Shown here: one piece after another, positions 8,373-16,507 of the stretch
How the letters are laid out: every line of letters begins with the position of its first letter
Position numbering within the stretch: the first letter of the stretch is position 1
NCBI RefSeq assembly: GCF_004104355.1
Contig: NZ_RJLM01000009.1
Location: 1 to 64,000 of the forward strand
DNA length: 64,000 bases
Origin: Photobacterium chitinilyticum
GTDB taxonomy: Bacteria > Pseudomonadota > Gammaproteobacteria > Enterobacterales > Vibrionaceae
Direction of reading: 5' to 3'
Program-made: the position numbers and the translations under genes
The notes under the pieces: model-generated
The model's input: only the letters and a program-made list of their open reading frames with translations
Told to the model about the DNA's origin: nothing
The model's database searches: none

Positions 8373-9653
8373 ATGAAGAAAACATTATTGTCCGTATTAT
8401 GCTCTGGCGCAATCCTAGCAAGTTCAATGGCCGTTCAGGCTACTCCGAAAGGAACGATTTACCTAACCTTTGACGATGGGTCAATCGATGCGACGATCCC
8501 CATTGTTAAGATCATGAATGAGGCAGGTGTCAAAGGGACGTTCTACGTGAATGCCTGGCACCTAGATGGCATTGGTGATGAAAACGAAAGTAAATCACTT
8601 GAAGCACTGCAATTACTGTTAGATTCAGGGCATGTTGTCGGCAACCATAGTTACAATCACATGGTACACAACTGTGTCGAAGAATTTGGCCCGAATAGCG
8701 CTGCCGAGTGTAATGCAACCGGCAACCACCAGATTAATTCTTACCAAGACCCTGTTTTCGATGCATCGATGTTCGACAAGAACGTTACAGTGATTGAGTC
8801 ATATATTCCGAGTGTAAACAGCTATCCAAATTACAAAGGTGAAAGCCTCGCTCGCCTGCCTTACACCAATACCTGGCGTGTAGCCAAAGATTTCAAGAGT
8901 AATGGCTTATGCGCGACATCAGATGGTCTCAAACCTTGGGAACCAGGTTACGTCTGCGATCCGAAAAATCCATCAAACAGTGTGAAGGCTTCCCTTCAAG
9001 TTGCCGAAATCCTTGCTAATAAAAACTATCAGTTCCATGGCTGGGATGTTGACTGGGCACCGGAGAACTGGGGAATTTCGATGCCGGCAAACAGCCTAAC
9101 AGAAGCCGATGCATTCTTGGGCTATGTTGAAGCAACATTCAATACATGCGCACCAACAACGATCGAGCCGGTCAACTCAAAGTCGCAGACTTTCCCATGT
9201 GGTACTTCTTTGCATGCTGACAAATCGATTGTCCTGACTCATGCATTCCTATTTGAAGATGGTAAGCGTGGCATGGGGGCAACCAAAAACCTACCGAAAT
9301 TTGCCAAGTTCATCAAGATTGCGAAAGAGGCAGGATACGTCTTTGATACATTAGATAACTATGCTCCAGCATGGTCTGTCAATAAGACTTATGCCGAGGG
9401 TGACTACGTAATTCACGACAATATCATTTATAAGGCTGTTGTTGCCCACGCTTCGCAGGCAGACTGGGCTCCATCATCGACATCGAGCCTTTGGGTGAAC
9501 AGCATGCCTCGAACAGTATGGACTGTTAATGTCAGCTATAATCAAGGCGATGTTGTGAGCTACAAGGGAGCGCGTTATGTTGTCAATGCGAATCATACCT
9601 CTCAGTCTGACTGGACTCCTGATTCAGAGCCAACACTATTCTCTAAGCTATAG
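8373..9653 (+). CDS. cod: Secreted chitooligosaccharide deacetylase with two chitin-binding modules
   Basis: This 426-residue protein starts with a signal peptide (MKKTLLSVLCSGAILASS, cleavage probably after VQA). A polysaccharide deacetylase (NodB) domain follows, with TFDDG near residue 33 and the GNHSYNHM metal-binding motif near 91. The last 90 residues contain two repeats of a small aromatic-rich carbohydrate-binding module of the CBM5/12 type (W..G..V....YKA..... W.P). The family removes an acetyl group from GlcNAc disaccharides in the periplasm or medium. The product, GlcN-GlcNAc, is a known chitin-sensing signal in vibrios. It is transcribed divergently from the PTS operon. The start at 8373 gives a clean signal peptide. 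Confidence 0.92.
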   Translation: MKKTLLSVLCSGAILASSMAVQATPKGTIYLTFDDGSIDATIPIVKIMNEAGVKGTFYVNAWHLDGIGDENESKSLEALQLLLDSGHVVGNHSYNHMVHNCVEEFGPNSAAECNATGNHQINSYQDPVFDASMFDKNVTVIESYIPSVNSYPNYKGESLARLPYTNTWRVAKDFKSNGLCATSDGLKPWEPGYVCDPKNPSNSVKASLQVAEILANKNYQFHGWDVDWAPENWGISMPANSLTEADAFLGYVEATFNTCAPTTIEPVNSKSQTFPCGTSLHADKSIVLTHAFLFEDGKRGMGATKNLPKFAKFIKIAKEAGYVFDTLDNYAPAWSVNKTYAEGDYVIHDNIIYKAVVAHASQADWAPSSTSSLWVNSMPRTVWTVNVSYNQGDVVSYKGARYVVNANHTSQSDWTPDSEPTLFSKL

Positions 9654-9686
9654 TCGCTTCTAGCTAAATAGAAACGACTTCAGTTC

Positions 9687-9717
9687 ACAGCGTGTATGTC
9701 TATGGCATACACGCTGT
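9687..9717. terminator. Perfect 12-bp hairpin downstream of the deacetylase
   Basis: ACAGCGTGTATG and CATACACGCTGT form a perfect stem around a seven-base loop, 33 bases after the deacetylase stop. There is no clear T-run on the plus strand. It may be a weak terminator or an RNA-stabilising 3' end. It abuts the decayed tRNA-Leu fragment, in the place where intact tRNA-Leu copies have their own, unrelated terminator. Confidence 0.55.
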
Positions 9718-9720
9718 CAT

Positions 9721-9785
9721 GGCTTGGTTGTTTAATCTTGGAGCCCGAGGACGAACTTGCCCCGTCACGCCCGAAAACAACGGGT
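9721..9785 (-). pseudogene. Decayed 3' half of tRNA-Leu(CAA) plus its trailer
   Basis: On the minus strand this 65-base stretch aligns with the 3' half of the two intact tRNA-Leu genes, from the end of the anticodon stem through the variable arm, T-arm and acceptor. It continues into the trailer AGATAAAACAACAAAGCC. By eye about ten differences, including one inserted base, are seen, so identity is about 85%. The 5' half is absent. The CCA is altered to CTCC and the T-loop is damaged, so it cannot be a working tRNA. It abuts the stop codon of the acyl-CoA synthetase gene. The position fits a junction left by integration at a tRNA 3' end, or decay of a tandem tRNA copy. Confidence 0.8.
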
Positions 9786-11491
9786 CATTTCTGCTCAGAC
9801 TGACGTTTTTCAACTTCCAGCTTTCGCATTCGAAATTTTTGCAGTTTTCCCGTCACGGTCATCGGAAACGTATCAATAAAGCGGATATATTTCGGGATCT
9901 TAAAATGGGTTATTTGACCATGGCAATATTCTCGAATATCTTTTTCCGTCATCTCTTCTCCAGGGTGCAATTGAACCCAGGCTACGACTTCCTCGCCATA
10001 ATACTCATCCGGAATACCAAACACCGCCACTTGCTGAATTTTAGGATGAGCAAATAAAACGTCTTCAATCTCTCTTGGATAGATATTTTCCCCACCGCGA
10101 ATGATCATTTCTTTGATCCGCCCGGTAATTTTCACATACCCTTCGGCATCCATCGTTCCCAAATCGCCAGAGTGCAGCCAGCCGTATTCATCTATCGCTT
10201 CCTGCGTCCCTTGGGGGTTACCGTAATAGCCTTTCATTAAGTGGTAGCCACGGAAGCATATTTCGCCAATTGCTCCCAGAGGTACGGTGGCTCCGGTTTC
10301 AAGCTCAATGAGCTTAACTTCCTGATGAGCTAAATTCTTACCGACCGTTTCGGTTCTACGCTCCAAGCTATCATCGCGAGAGGTAAGGTGAGTTAGCGGT
10401 GACGCTTCCGTTTCCCCATAGCCAATTAATATTTCACTACAGTGCATGTCTTTCATTACCCGTACCATTAATGACGGCGGGCAGGGCGCACCGGCCATAA
10501 TTCCAGTACGTAAACTACTCATGTCATAACGTTCAAAATTCGCCTGATCCAGCTCAGCAATGAACATAGTCGGCACACCATGGATCCCAGTACATTTTTC
10601 ACGGTCAATGGATCGCAATACCGCTTCGGCATCAAAATGCTCTGACGGAATCACGATACAGGCACCAACCGACAGACAAAGTAAATTTGCCAGTACCATA
10701 CCAAAACAGTGATAAAAGGGGACGGGGACACATAATCGGTCTTGCTCTGAAAAATGCATGGCTTTTGCTGAAAAAAAGGCATTGTTTAAAATATTATGAT
10801 GGCTTAAGACCACCGCCTTCGGAAAGCCCGTGGTACCTGAGGTATATTGGATATTAATAGCATCATCGCAGTCCAAGCTTGTGATGGCGCTGTCTATATC
10901 CTGATCCCTAACAGTCTCCCCCTTTCTCAGAATATCTGACCACACAGTAAAGCCAGCCGCCGGGCGTACTGTCTTATCCGGGCCGGCCGGATCAAACACG
11001 ACCACCGAGCGCAAAAGCGGGAATACCTCACTCTTAAATGGTACGCCTCCCTTTTTTAGCTCCGGCATTAATTCCGTCAGCATTAAAAGGTAGTCACTGT
11101 CGCGGAACGATGGAATGACAAACAGGCCCTGAACTTCAGAGCACTGTAGCGCGTATGCCAGCTCCCGTTGACGGTAGGCCGGGTTAATATTCACTAACAC
11201 GATCCCGACACTTGCAGTCGCCATTTGCAACAATAACCATTCCAGATTATCGGTAGACCAAATGCCGACTCGGTCCCCTTTCTGAAACCCCGAACCAAGC
11301 AACCCTTTCGCGAGCCTATAGATTTCAACGGATAATTCACGATAGGTTAACCGCCGGTTCTGGGCTATGGAGACAACCGCTTCTTGCTGCGGGTATTGCT
11401 CGGCAATATCAATAAAGTGCTCGGGGATCGTTTTACCAAGCAGCGCCTCATCCCCACCACGATGAAAATAACTTTTTGGTGTCATTTCCAT
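9785..11491 (-). CDS. AMP-forming acyl-CoA synthetase
   Basis: This 568-residue enzyme belongs to the ANL (acyl-CoA synthetase) superfamily. The AMP-binding P-loop YTSGTTGFPK lies near residue 217, GYGETEASP near 358, the SGDLG motif near 437, and the GRIKEMIIRGGENIYPREIE hinge near 451. The penultimate part contains the catalytic Lys in the TGKLQKF context. It activates a carboxylic acid to its CoA thioester; chain length cannot be read from the sequence. It follows the amino-acid dehydrogenase by 29 bases on the same strand, suggesting they act together on a branched-chain or similar acid. AGGAAAG precedes the ATG at 11491. Its stop codon touches the tRNA-Leu remnant. Confidence 0.88.
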   Translation of the reverse strand: MEMTPKSYFHRGGDEALLGKTIPEHFIDIAEQYPQQEAVVSIAQNRRLTYRELSVEIYRLAKGLLGSGFQKGDRVGIWSTDNLEWLLLQMATASVGIVLVNINPAYRQRELAYALQCSEVQGLFVIPSFRDSDYLLMLTELMPELKKGGVPFKSEVFPLLRSVVVFDPAGPDKTVRPAAGFTVWSDILRKGETVRDQDIDSAITSLDCDDAINIQYTSGTTGFPKAVVLSHHNILNNAFFSAKAMHFSEQDRLCVPVPFYHCFGMVLANLLCLSVGACIVIPSEHFDAEAVLRSIDREKCTGIHGVPTMFIAELDQANFERYDMSSLRTGIMAGAPCPPSLMVRVMKDMHCSEILIGYGETEASPLTHLTSRDDSLERRTETVGKNLAHQEVKLIELETGATVPLGAIGEICFRGYHLMKGYYGNPQGTQEAIDEYGWLHSGDLGTMDAEGYVKITGRIKEMIIRGGENIYPREIEDVLFAHPKIQQVAVFGIPDEYYGEEVVAWVQLHPGEEMTEKDIREYCHGQITHFKIPKYIRFIDTFPMTVTGKLQKFRMRKLEVEKRQSEQK

Positions 11492-11520
11492 GATGCTTTC
11501 CTCGCATTAGCAAACCTTCA

Positions 11521-12654
11521 TTAAAGAAAATGAGGCGCTGTCGAAAACAGGGAATAACGTCGATAAGACATCGCTTTATTTAGCCGTTTTTTGGCTAATG
11601 CCACAGCGGCCTCACGAGGCAGCATGGATTGCTCATTAACCCGCTTGAGCACCTGCTCGGTGTTGCGCCGTATTTTATCTTCGATAGCCTGAAAGGCTGC
11701 CGCCTGGGCCGCCCCATGGTATTCCATCGCCGCACAGATCACCCCGCCCGCATTGGCGATAAAATCAGGAATGCAAAGCACACCGTGCTGATGGAGATAC
11801 TCCTCGGCCTCTAGTGTGCAAGGGATATTGGCTCCCTGCACCATCACCTTGGTGTTCAAGCTCTGGACATTCCCCTCATGGATCACATCCGGCCTGGCAG
11901 CGGGGATCCAAACATCACACTCAAGGCTAACAAGACCGTCACTTGAAATTTGGGTTGCATCGGCATACTCAGTGACAGATTTACCTTCGGCTTTCAGGGC
12001 TAACAGTTGATCGACATCCAAACCACTTTTATTGCAAATTGCGCCGCAAGAATCTGAGACTCCCACCAATAGCGCCCCTTTCTCAACAAGAAACCGGCTC
12101 ACATGTTTACCTACCGCGCCAAAACCCTGCACCACAAATCGCGCCCCTTTCACCTTAAAACCACGATCTTTCGCAACAACATCAACGACCTGTGTTAACC
12201 CCCAGCCTGTAGCCCCAAGCTTGTCGAGGGGGATCCCACCGAAAACATAGGGCAAGCCGACTACCCGCCCCACTTCATCTCGGATCCAGGCCATGCACTC
12301 TTCGTCGACCCCCATATCAGGTGCAAATATATAGGTTTCTTCATTACGCAGGCCTTGGGCAAACGCTCGAATCAATGCCTCTTTATCTGGCTTATTCATT
12401 TTTGGATCTGCGCAAATCACCGCTTTGCCGCCCCCGTGGGGAAGCCCTGCCGCCGCATTCTTGAATGTCATGGCACGGGCAAGACGGACGCATTCTTCAG
12501 TTGTGACGTCTACAGCCATCCGGATCCCGCCAATTGACGGTCCCATCGCAACGTTATCCACCACCAAAACAGCTTTCAACGCCAGGGAGGGTTCATAGAG
12601 ATGAATTATTTTTAGTGGTCCGAATTCATCTGAATATTGAAAAGCATCATCCAT
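11521..12654 (-). CDS. Glu/Leu/Phe/Val dehydrogenase family protein
   Basis: This 377-residue NAD(P)-dependent amino-acid dehydrogenase has the catalytic-lysine motif GLPHGGGKAVI near residue 73 and the dimerisation-domain pattern at the N-terminus. The Rossmann motif VVQGFGAVGKH lies near residue 170, and IANAGGVICAAMEY near 302. The family oxidatively deaminates an amino acid to a 2-oxo acid and ammonia. The length and the HGGGKAVI form suggest leucine- or glutamate-type enzymes, but I cannot fix the substrate. It is the first gene of a two-gene unit with the acyl-CoA synthetase. I see no clear ribosome site before the ATG at 12654. An operator-like palindrome lies 28 bases upstream of the start. 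Confidence 0.88.
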   Translation of the reverse strand: MDDAFQYSDEFGPLKIIHLYEPSLALKAVLVVDNVAMGPSIGGIRMAVDVTTEECVRLARAMTFKNAAAGLPHGGGKAVICADPKMNKPDKEALIRAFAQGLRNEETYIFAPDMGVDEECMAWIRDEVGRVVGLPYVFGGIPLDKLGATGWGLTQVVDVVAKDRGFKVKGARFVVQGFGAVGKHVSRFLVEKGALLVGVSDSCGAICNKSGLDVDQLLALKAEGKSVTEYADATQISSDGLVSLECDVWIPAARPDVIHEGNVQSLNTKVMVQGANIPCTLEAEEYLHQHGVLCIPDFIANAGGVICAAMEYHGAAQAAAFQAIEDKIRRNTEQVLKRVNEQSMLPREAAVALAKKRLNKAMSYRRYSLFSTAPHFL

Positions 12655-12681
12655 AGTATTTTTTAGATCATGGCTATTTGT

Positions 12682-12700
12682 TGTCTATAGACCATAGACA
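12682..12700. promoter_or_regulatory. Operator-like palindrome upstream of the amino-acid dehydrogenase
   Basis: TGTCTAT and ATAGACA form perfect 7-bp arms around the spacer AGACC. The element lies 28 bases upstream of the dehydrogenase ATG, where a repressor would cover the promoter or the transcript start. The form resembles GntR- or TetR-type operators, but no matching regulator gene is adjacent. Confidence 0.5.
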
Positions 12701-12780
12701 TAATTGATCCAGAACGAAGGTGCAATACTGGGAAACTGACAAGAAGACATCTGAGGTGGGGAATATTTGTAGGCTACAGA

Positions 12781-12818
12781 AACAACAAAGCCCCAGCGTT
12801 AGCTGAGGCTTTATTGTT
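12781..12818 (-). terminator. Terminator of the second tRNA-Leu gene
   Basis: The same hairpin as at 2161-2198, with one base changed in the right arm (TTATTG for TTGTTG), follows the tRNA 3' end. It also lies between the divergently arranged dehydrogenase promoter region and the tRNA. Confidence 0.85.
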
Positions 12819-12823
12819 TTATC

Positions 12824-12908
12824 TGGTGCCCGAGGACGGACTTGAACCGTCACGCTCGAAAGCAACGGATTTTGAATCCGTCGTGTATACCAATTTCACC
12901 ACTCGGGC
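12824..12908 (-). tRNA. tRNA-Leu (anticodon CAA), copy 2
   Basis: The sequence is identical to the tRNA-Leu at 2204-2288 over the full 85 nt, with CAA anticodon, long variable arm and encoded CCA. The identity continues through most of the trailer and terminator, making a direct repeat of about 128 bases. Upstream of the gene the two copies diverge except for the -10 region. Facing the accessory genes, its 3' end is on the left, which is the side where integrases commonly insert DNA. Confidence 0.97.
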
Positions 12909-12919
12909 AGATGCAGGTT

Positions 12920-12947
12920 ATTATACGTATCGCGACTTGAGGCGCAA
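12920..12947 (-). promoter_or_regulatory. Promoter of tRNA-Leu copy 2
   Basis: On the minus strand TATAAT (12920-12925) is preceded by a 16-base spacer and TTGCGC (12942-12947). The tRNA begins about 11 bases downstream. The -10 and spacing match copy 1. Confidence 0.75.
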
Positions 12948-13041
12948 GCATTTATTCAACGCTTGCTGCGTATTATTGCCCACCTGCTTTATATTTAACC
13001 AACAATGACTTAGCAAGGTTAGACATTGAGCAGCAAGACTC

Positions 13042-13389
13042 CTATCTAAAGTAACAGCGCAGAAAACTGAAGCCATCACGAAGCCAGAGCTTTTTATTAA
13101 CGAAAGCAAACTTATGATGCCATATTGATGAAATAACCCCTTCACGGCGCTGTATTTGCAAGATGGTCTCCTCTCCGACAGTGATTACGATAGAAGGACA
13201 AATAGCAGTAAGTTGAGACAATGAGGCTCTGGTATTTAGAGTCCGAGGTAAACGCGAGAGCACTCGTGCAACAACAGCAAGTGTTGCCAATCGATTCAAA
13301 GCCAGTGAAATGCAATCATCCTGAGCCACGAGGTGGATAGGCTCGCCATCCACCTCGATGTTCATCTCACCCTGAATAGACAAACGCAT
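13042..13389 (-). CDS. Hypothetical protein, second gene of a two-gene unit
   Basis: This 115-residue protein has no signal peptide and no clear membrane segment; it looks soluble. The N-terminal part is rich in beta-type residues (LSIQGEMNIEVDG). A helical stretch follows (about 28-50), and the C-terminus is basic and aromatic. I do not recognise the family. It starts three bases after the stop of the 67-residue gene upstream, so the two are almost certainly co-translated. Base composition resembles the neighbours. It could be a Vibrionaceae-specific conserved protein; no function can be assigned. Confidence 0.55.
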   Translation of the reverse strand: MRLSIQGEMNIEVDGEPIHLVAQDDCISLALNRLATLAVVARVLSRLPRTLNTRASLSQLTAICPSIVITVGEETILQIQRREGVISSIWHHKFAFVNKKLWLRDGFSFLRCYFR

Positions 13390-13392
13390 CGA

Positions 13393-13596
13393 CTAATCCA
13401 GATTTCGTCCGCGAATACTAATACTGCCATTGAATTTCCAGACTGAGTGCTCAGGTTTATCACCCGCCCCGCTGGGCACACTAACTTCGACATTATTAAA
13501 ATCATACGTTAGCTCGGCATGGCGCTCAGTCAATTTATCATAGAGAGCACCCGCCAGATCCGGCCAGTTGGTCGTATTTTTACTATCTTCAGCCAT
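13393..13596 (-). CDS. Hypothetical small acidic protein, first gene of a two-gene unit
   Basis: This 67-residue protein is predicted soluble and contains the patterns WPDLAGALYDKLTERHAELT and YDFNNVEVSVPSG. These suggest a helix followed by beta strands, ending in a short basic tail. The start at 13596 was chosen because GAGGAG lies just upstream; an ATG 15 bases further out overlaps that site. It is followed three bases later by the 115-residue gene on the same strand. I do not recognise either family. Because the pair is compact and isolated, a shared function is likely but unknown. Confidence 0.6.
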   Translation of the reverse strand: MAEDSKNTTNWPDLAGALYDKLTERHAELTYDFNNVEVSVPSGAGDKPEHSVWKFNGSISIRGRNLD

Positions 13597-13788
13597 CGAA
13601 TTTCTCCTCATAAACTCACAGGGGCCTGAAAATTAAGGATAGCTGCTAAAACTGAATCCAGCGGTCTTTCCCTTATCATTTCAGATAGAGCGAAGATTCA
13701 CGTCACCAGCGTTAGTTGTTACACTCCGTTCAGAAGTCAGTTCTGCCTACTCAATAGAACAGACAAGCAACTTAGACGTGGTGAATTG

Positions 13789-14283
13789 ATGAAACAGAAA
13801 AAACAACAGGACGTTAAGCTGACCAAACAATACCCAGGACTTTTTCGCCGTCTAGGGGCATGGCTTTACGACTCATTGGCCGTAGCTGCCGTACTGATGT
13901 TGGCTGGCGGGGTGGCAATGGGATGCATCGCCACTTTGCTTCAAATAGGTATTCTCAGCCTTGGGGAGTATCAGGACGCCAGTGCCTATACGACCGAACA
14001 TCCGGTTGTTAGCCTGATATACACCGCTTATCTGGCTCTTGTTATTGTCGGCTTCTTTGCCTACTTCTGGTGCAAGGGCGGGCAAACAATAGGAATGCGG
14101 GCCTGGAAGCTGCGCCTGCAAAATAAAGATGGAACCAACATCCGTCTTACTCAAGCATTGATCAGAATGGGCACCTCGGCATTTGGCCTCGGTAATCTGC
14201 TGGCCCCCTTTAGCAAAGAGAAACAATCTTTTCAGGATACAATGGCAGAATGCGAAATGATTGTGCTTCCGAAGCCCAATTAA
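13789..14283 (+). CDS. RDD family membrane protein
   Basis: This 164-residue protein begins with a basic segment, then the RDD-type signature RRLGAWLYDSLAV (about residues 17-29). Further hydrophobic segments lie near 70-95. The GMRAWKLRLQNKDG motif near 104 is the usual second signature of the family. RDD proteins are small multi-pass membrane proteins; some have been linked to ion or solute export, but the role here is not known. In Vibrionaceae it commonly sits beside lptG, as here, in convergent orientation. The ATG at 13789 is preferred to the TTG one codon upstream. Confidence 0.85.
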   Translation: MKQKKQQDVKLTKQYPGLFRRLGAWLYDSLAVAAVLMLAGGVAMGCIATLLQIGILSLGEYQDASAYTTEHPVVSLIYTAYLALVIVGFFAYFWCKGGQTIGMRAWKLRLQNKDGTNIRLTQALIRMGTSAFGLGNLLAPFSKEKQSFQDTMAECEMIVLPKPN

Positions 14284-14303
14284 TATCCACCATGAACAAC
14301 ATC

Positions 14304-14331
14304 AAAAAAGGAGCCAACCGGCTCCTTTTTT
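14304..14331. terminator. Bidirectional terminator between the RDD gene and lptG
   Basis: AAAAAAGGAGCC-AACC-GGCTCCTTTTTT forms a 12-bp stem with A and T tracts on both sides, serving the two convergent genes. Confidence 0.92.
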
Positions 14332-14336
14332 ATTAC

Positions 14337-15407
14337 CTATAGCTTTCGCCTTAGCAGATATATGGTAATAAATAGGAACACCAAACTTGGCCCCAGAGCC
14401 CCGATCACAGGATGCAGCCGGTAAACAATACTCATCGGCCCAAATACTTCATTGGATATATAGAAGGCAAAACCAAAAATGACCCCAGATAATATCCTTG
14501 CCCCCATCGTCACGGAACGTAACGGTCCGAATACAAACGACAGTGCCAGCAACATCATTACCGCAATCGATACTGGCTGCAGTGCCTTGCGCCAGAATGC
14601 CAATTCATAACGGGCTGCATCCTGTTTAGACTCTTTCAGATACGATACATAATCGTACACCCCGGACAGTGCCAACTCTTCCGGCTTCACGGTCACCACG
14701 GCCAACTTGTCAGGCGTGAGTGTCGTTTTCCAGGGCAGCGAAGCATAGTCAGTATTTGTTTGCTGAACATCGGTAATGTCAGTAATGGTAACCCCTTCCA
14801 GCAACCACCCTTCTTGCTCATGAAAAGAGGCACTTCTGGCAAACACAGTCTGTGTAAGCTGATTTTGGTCGTCAAACTGCCAGACATTAACCGCATCCAA
14901 GTTACTCTTTTCATGAACCCGGCCTATATAGATAAAGTCGTTACCGTCTTTAGCCCACACCCCGCTCTGAACCGAGAGCATACTGCCCCCCGATGTCCAG
15001 AGAGCACGCAGTTCGCGAGCCGCTTTCTGCGCTTCGGGTGCCCCCCACTGGCCCAGCAAAGTAACAATTAGCATCAACGGCACTGCCGTTTTTAGTACCG
15101 ACAATCCGATATCCAACTTAGAAAAACCGGCAGCCTGCATAACGACCAGCTCGGAGCTGGACGCCAGTGCACCAAGACCTATCAGAGCACCGAGCAGCAC
15201 CGCCATCGGGAAGAACATCTCAATATCACGGGGAGCACTTAGCAACACATAGCCCAGCGCCTTCACGAGATCGTAAGTGCCTTCGCCAACCTTTCGTAAC
15301 TGCTCGACATATTTAATGATCGCCGACAGTCCTACCAGGGTGGATAAGGTCAGAGCCGTTGTCGCGATGATCGTTCGGCCAATGTACAAATCCAAAATCT
15401 TAAACAT
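14337..15407 (-). CDS. lptG: LPS export ABC transporter permease LptG
   Basis: This 356-residue protein has three N-terminal and three C-terminal transmembrane helices around a large periplasmic beta-jellyroll domain (about residues 125-265). That is the standard LptF/LptG fold. With LptF and the LptB ATPase it extracts lipopolysaccharide from the inner membrane and pushes it along the LptC-A bridge. The motif ASSSELVVMQAAG near residue 80 corresponds to the coupling helix. Its ATG overlaps the TAA of lptF by one base (TAATG), so translation is coupled. The length matches E. coli LptG (360). Confidence 0.95.
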   Translation of the reverse strand: MFKILDLYIGRTIIATTALTLSTLVGLSAIIKYVEQLRKVGEGTYDLVKALGYVLLSAPRDIEMFFPMAVLLGALIGLGALASSSELVVMQAAGFSKLDIGLSVLKTAVPLMLIVTLLGQWGAPEAQKAARELRALWTSGGSMLSVQSGVWAKDGNDFIYIGRVHEKSNLDAVNVWQFDDQNQLTQTVFARSASFHEQEGWLLEGVTITDITDVQQTNTDYASLPWKTTLTPDKLAVVTVKPEELALSGVYDYVSYLKESKQDAARYELAFWRKALQPVSIAVMMLLALSFVFGPLRSVTMGARILSGVIFGFAFYISNEVFGPMSIVYRLHPVIGALGPSLVFLFITIYLLRRKL

Positions 15408-16507
15408 TAGCCACGTCTCCGTAATTTCTCTCTCATCAGCCTGAGCGGCAAGGTATCCCAGACATTTAACGCTACAGCAATTAGGAATATTGCAAAATTA
15501 ATCCCCCACAGGCCAATAGTGGCAGGTAGAGCACCGTCTTCCACCGCGGATTTACCCGCACTGATTGCCAAAAAGTAAGTCAGGTAAATCAACACTGCCG
15601 GAAACAGCTTGGCAAAGCGCCCCTGACGCGGGTTCACCGCCGATAAGGGCACCACAACCATGGTAAGTAGAGGAATACACAGAAATAGTGAAACTCGCCA
15701 CTGGAACTCCGCCTTTGCCGCCAGCTCGGGACGCTGCATCAGCTTTAGCGTTGGTAATGCATCCCAGTCGCGGCTCTTTTCACGTACGGCACGCTGACCA
15801 ATCAAGGCCTGATAGCCATCGAACTCTGTTACGGAATAATCAAGCCGGGTAGGAAAACCTTCATAGCGCGTGCCTGCTTCCAAATCCAGCACCTGGCGGC
15901 CATCCTTTAGCTGGCTGACATAGCCACGCTCAGACACCATGACACTCGGGCGCATCGTGTCGCGGGCGACCACCTGGGCCACAAAGACATTATGTAGCCG
16001 AGAGCCACTCTCGGTGATGTCATCGACAAACACCACGCCTTTGCCGTCAGGTGCGGCCTGAAACTGGCCCTTCACCAACAGCTCCAGCCCTGAGTCAGCT
16101 TCGACCTGTTCCATAACCCGAGTTTCTTGTTCCACAGCCCACGGCGAAAGCCACAATGAATTAAAGGCAGCAAAAGAGCCTGTGATCACCGCCAGCCATA
16201 AAGCGGCCTGGATCAGAAACTTATTGCCAATACCCGTCGCATTCATCACGGTGATTTCGCTCTCGGCATACAAACGGCCAAAAGTAAGCAAAATCCCGAT
16301 GTAGAGACTCAGTGGTAACATCAACAGTGCCATTGACGGCATGTACAGTCCCATCAAGGTTAAGATCAGATCTGTGGGGATCGAACCTTCTGTGGCTGAA
16401 GCCAGAATGCGAATAAATTTCTGGCTGATAAAGACAAGAAAAAGCACAAAAAGAACCGCGAATTGGCTCTTTAATGTCTCACGTGTCAAATACCGAACAA
16501 TAATCAC
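15407..16507 (-). CDS. lptF: LPS export ABC transporter permease LptF
   Basis: This 366-residue partner of LptG has the same arrangement of six membrane helices and a central periplasmic domain. The coupling-helix motif YAESEITVMNATG lies near residue 80. It is transcribed first in the lptF-lptG operon and starts with GTG at 16507. It is divergent from pepA across a 193-base region, an arrangement conserved in E. coli and vibrios. Confidence 0.95.
   Translation of the reverse strand: MIIVRYLTRETLKSQFAVLFVLFLVFISQKFIRILASATEGSIPTDLILTLMGLYMPSMALLMLPLSLYIGILLTFGRLYAESEITVMNATGIGNKFLIQAALWLAVITGSFAAFNSLWLSPWAVEQETRVMEQVEADSGLELLVKGQFQAAPDGKGVVFVDDITESGSRLHNVFVAQVVARDTMRPSVMVSERGYVSQLKDGRQVLDLEAGTRYEGFPTRLDYSVTEFDGYQALIGQRAVREKSRDWDALPTLKLMQRPELAAKAEFQWRVSLFLCIPLLTMVVVPLSAVNPRQGRFAKLFPAVLIYLTYFLAISAGKSAVEDGALPATIGLWGINFAIFLIAVALNVWDTLPLRLMREKLRRRG

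Noticed and set aside
9692-10057. An open frame of 121 codons on the plus strand over the tRNA relic and the end of the acyl-CoA synthetase gene.
   Set aside because: It is antisense to a well-supported gene, has no ribosome site, and its start lies inside the hairpin and tRNA remnant.
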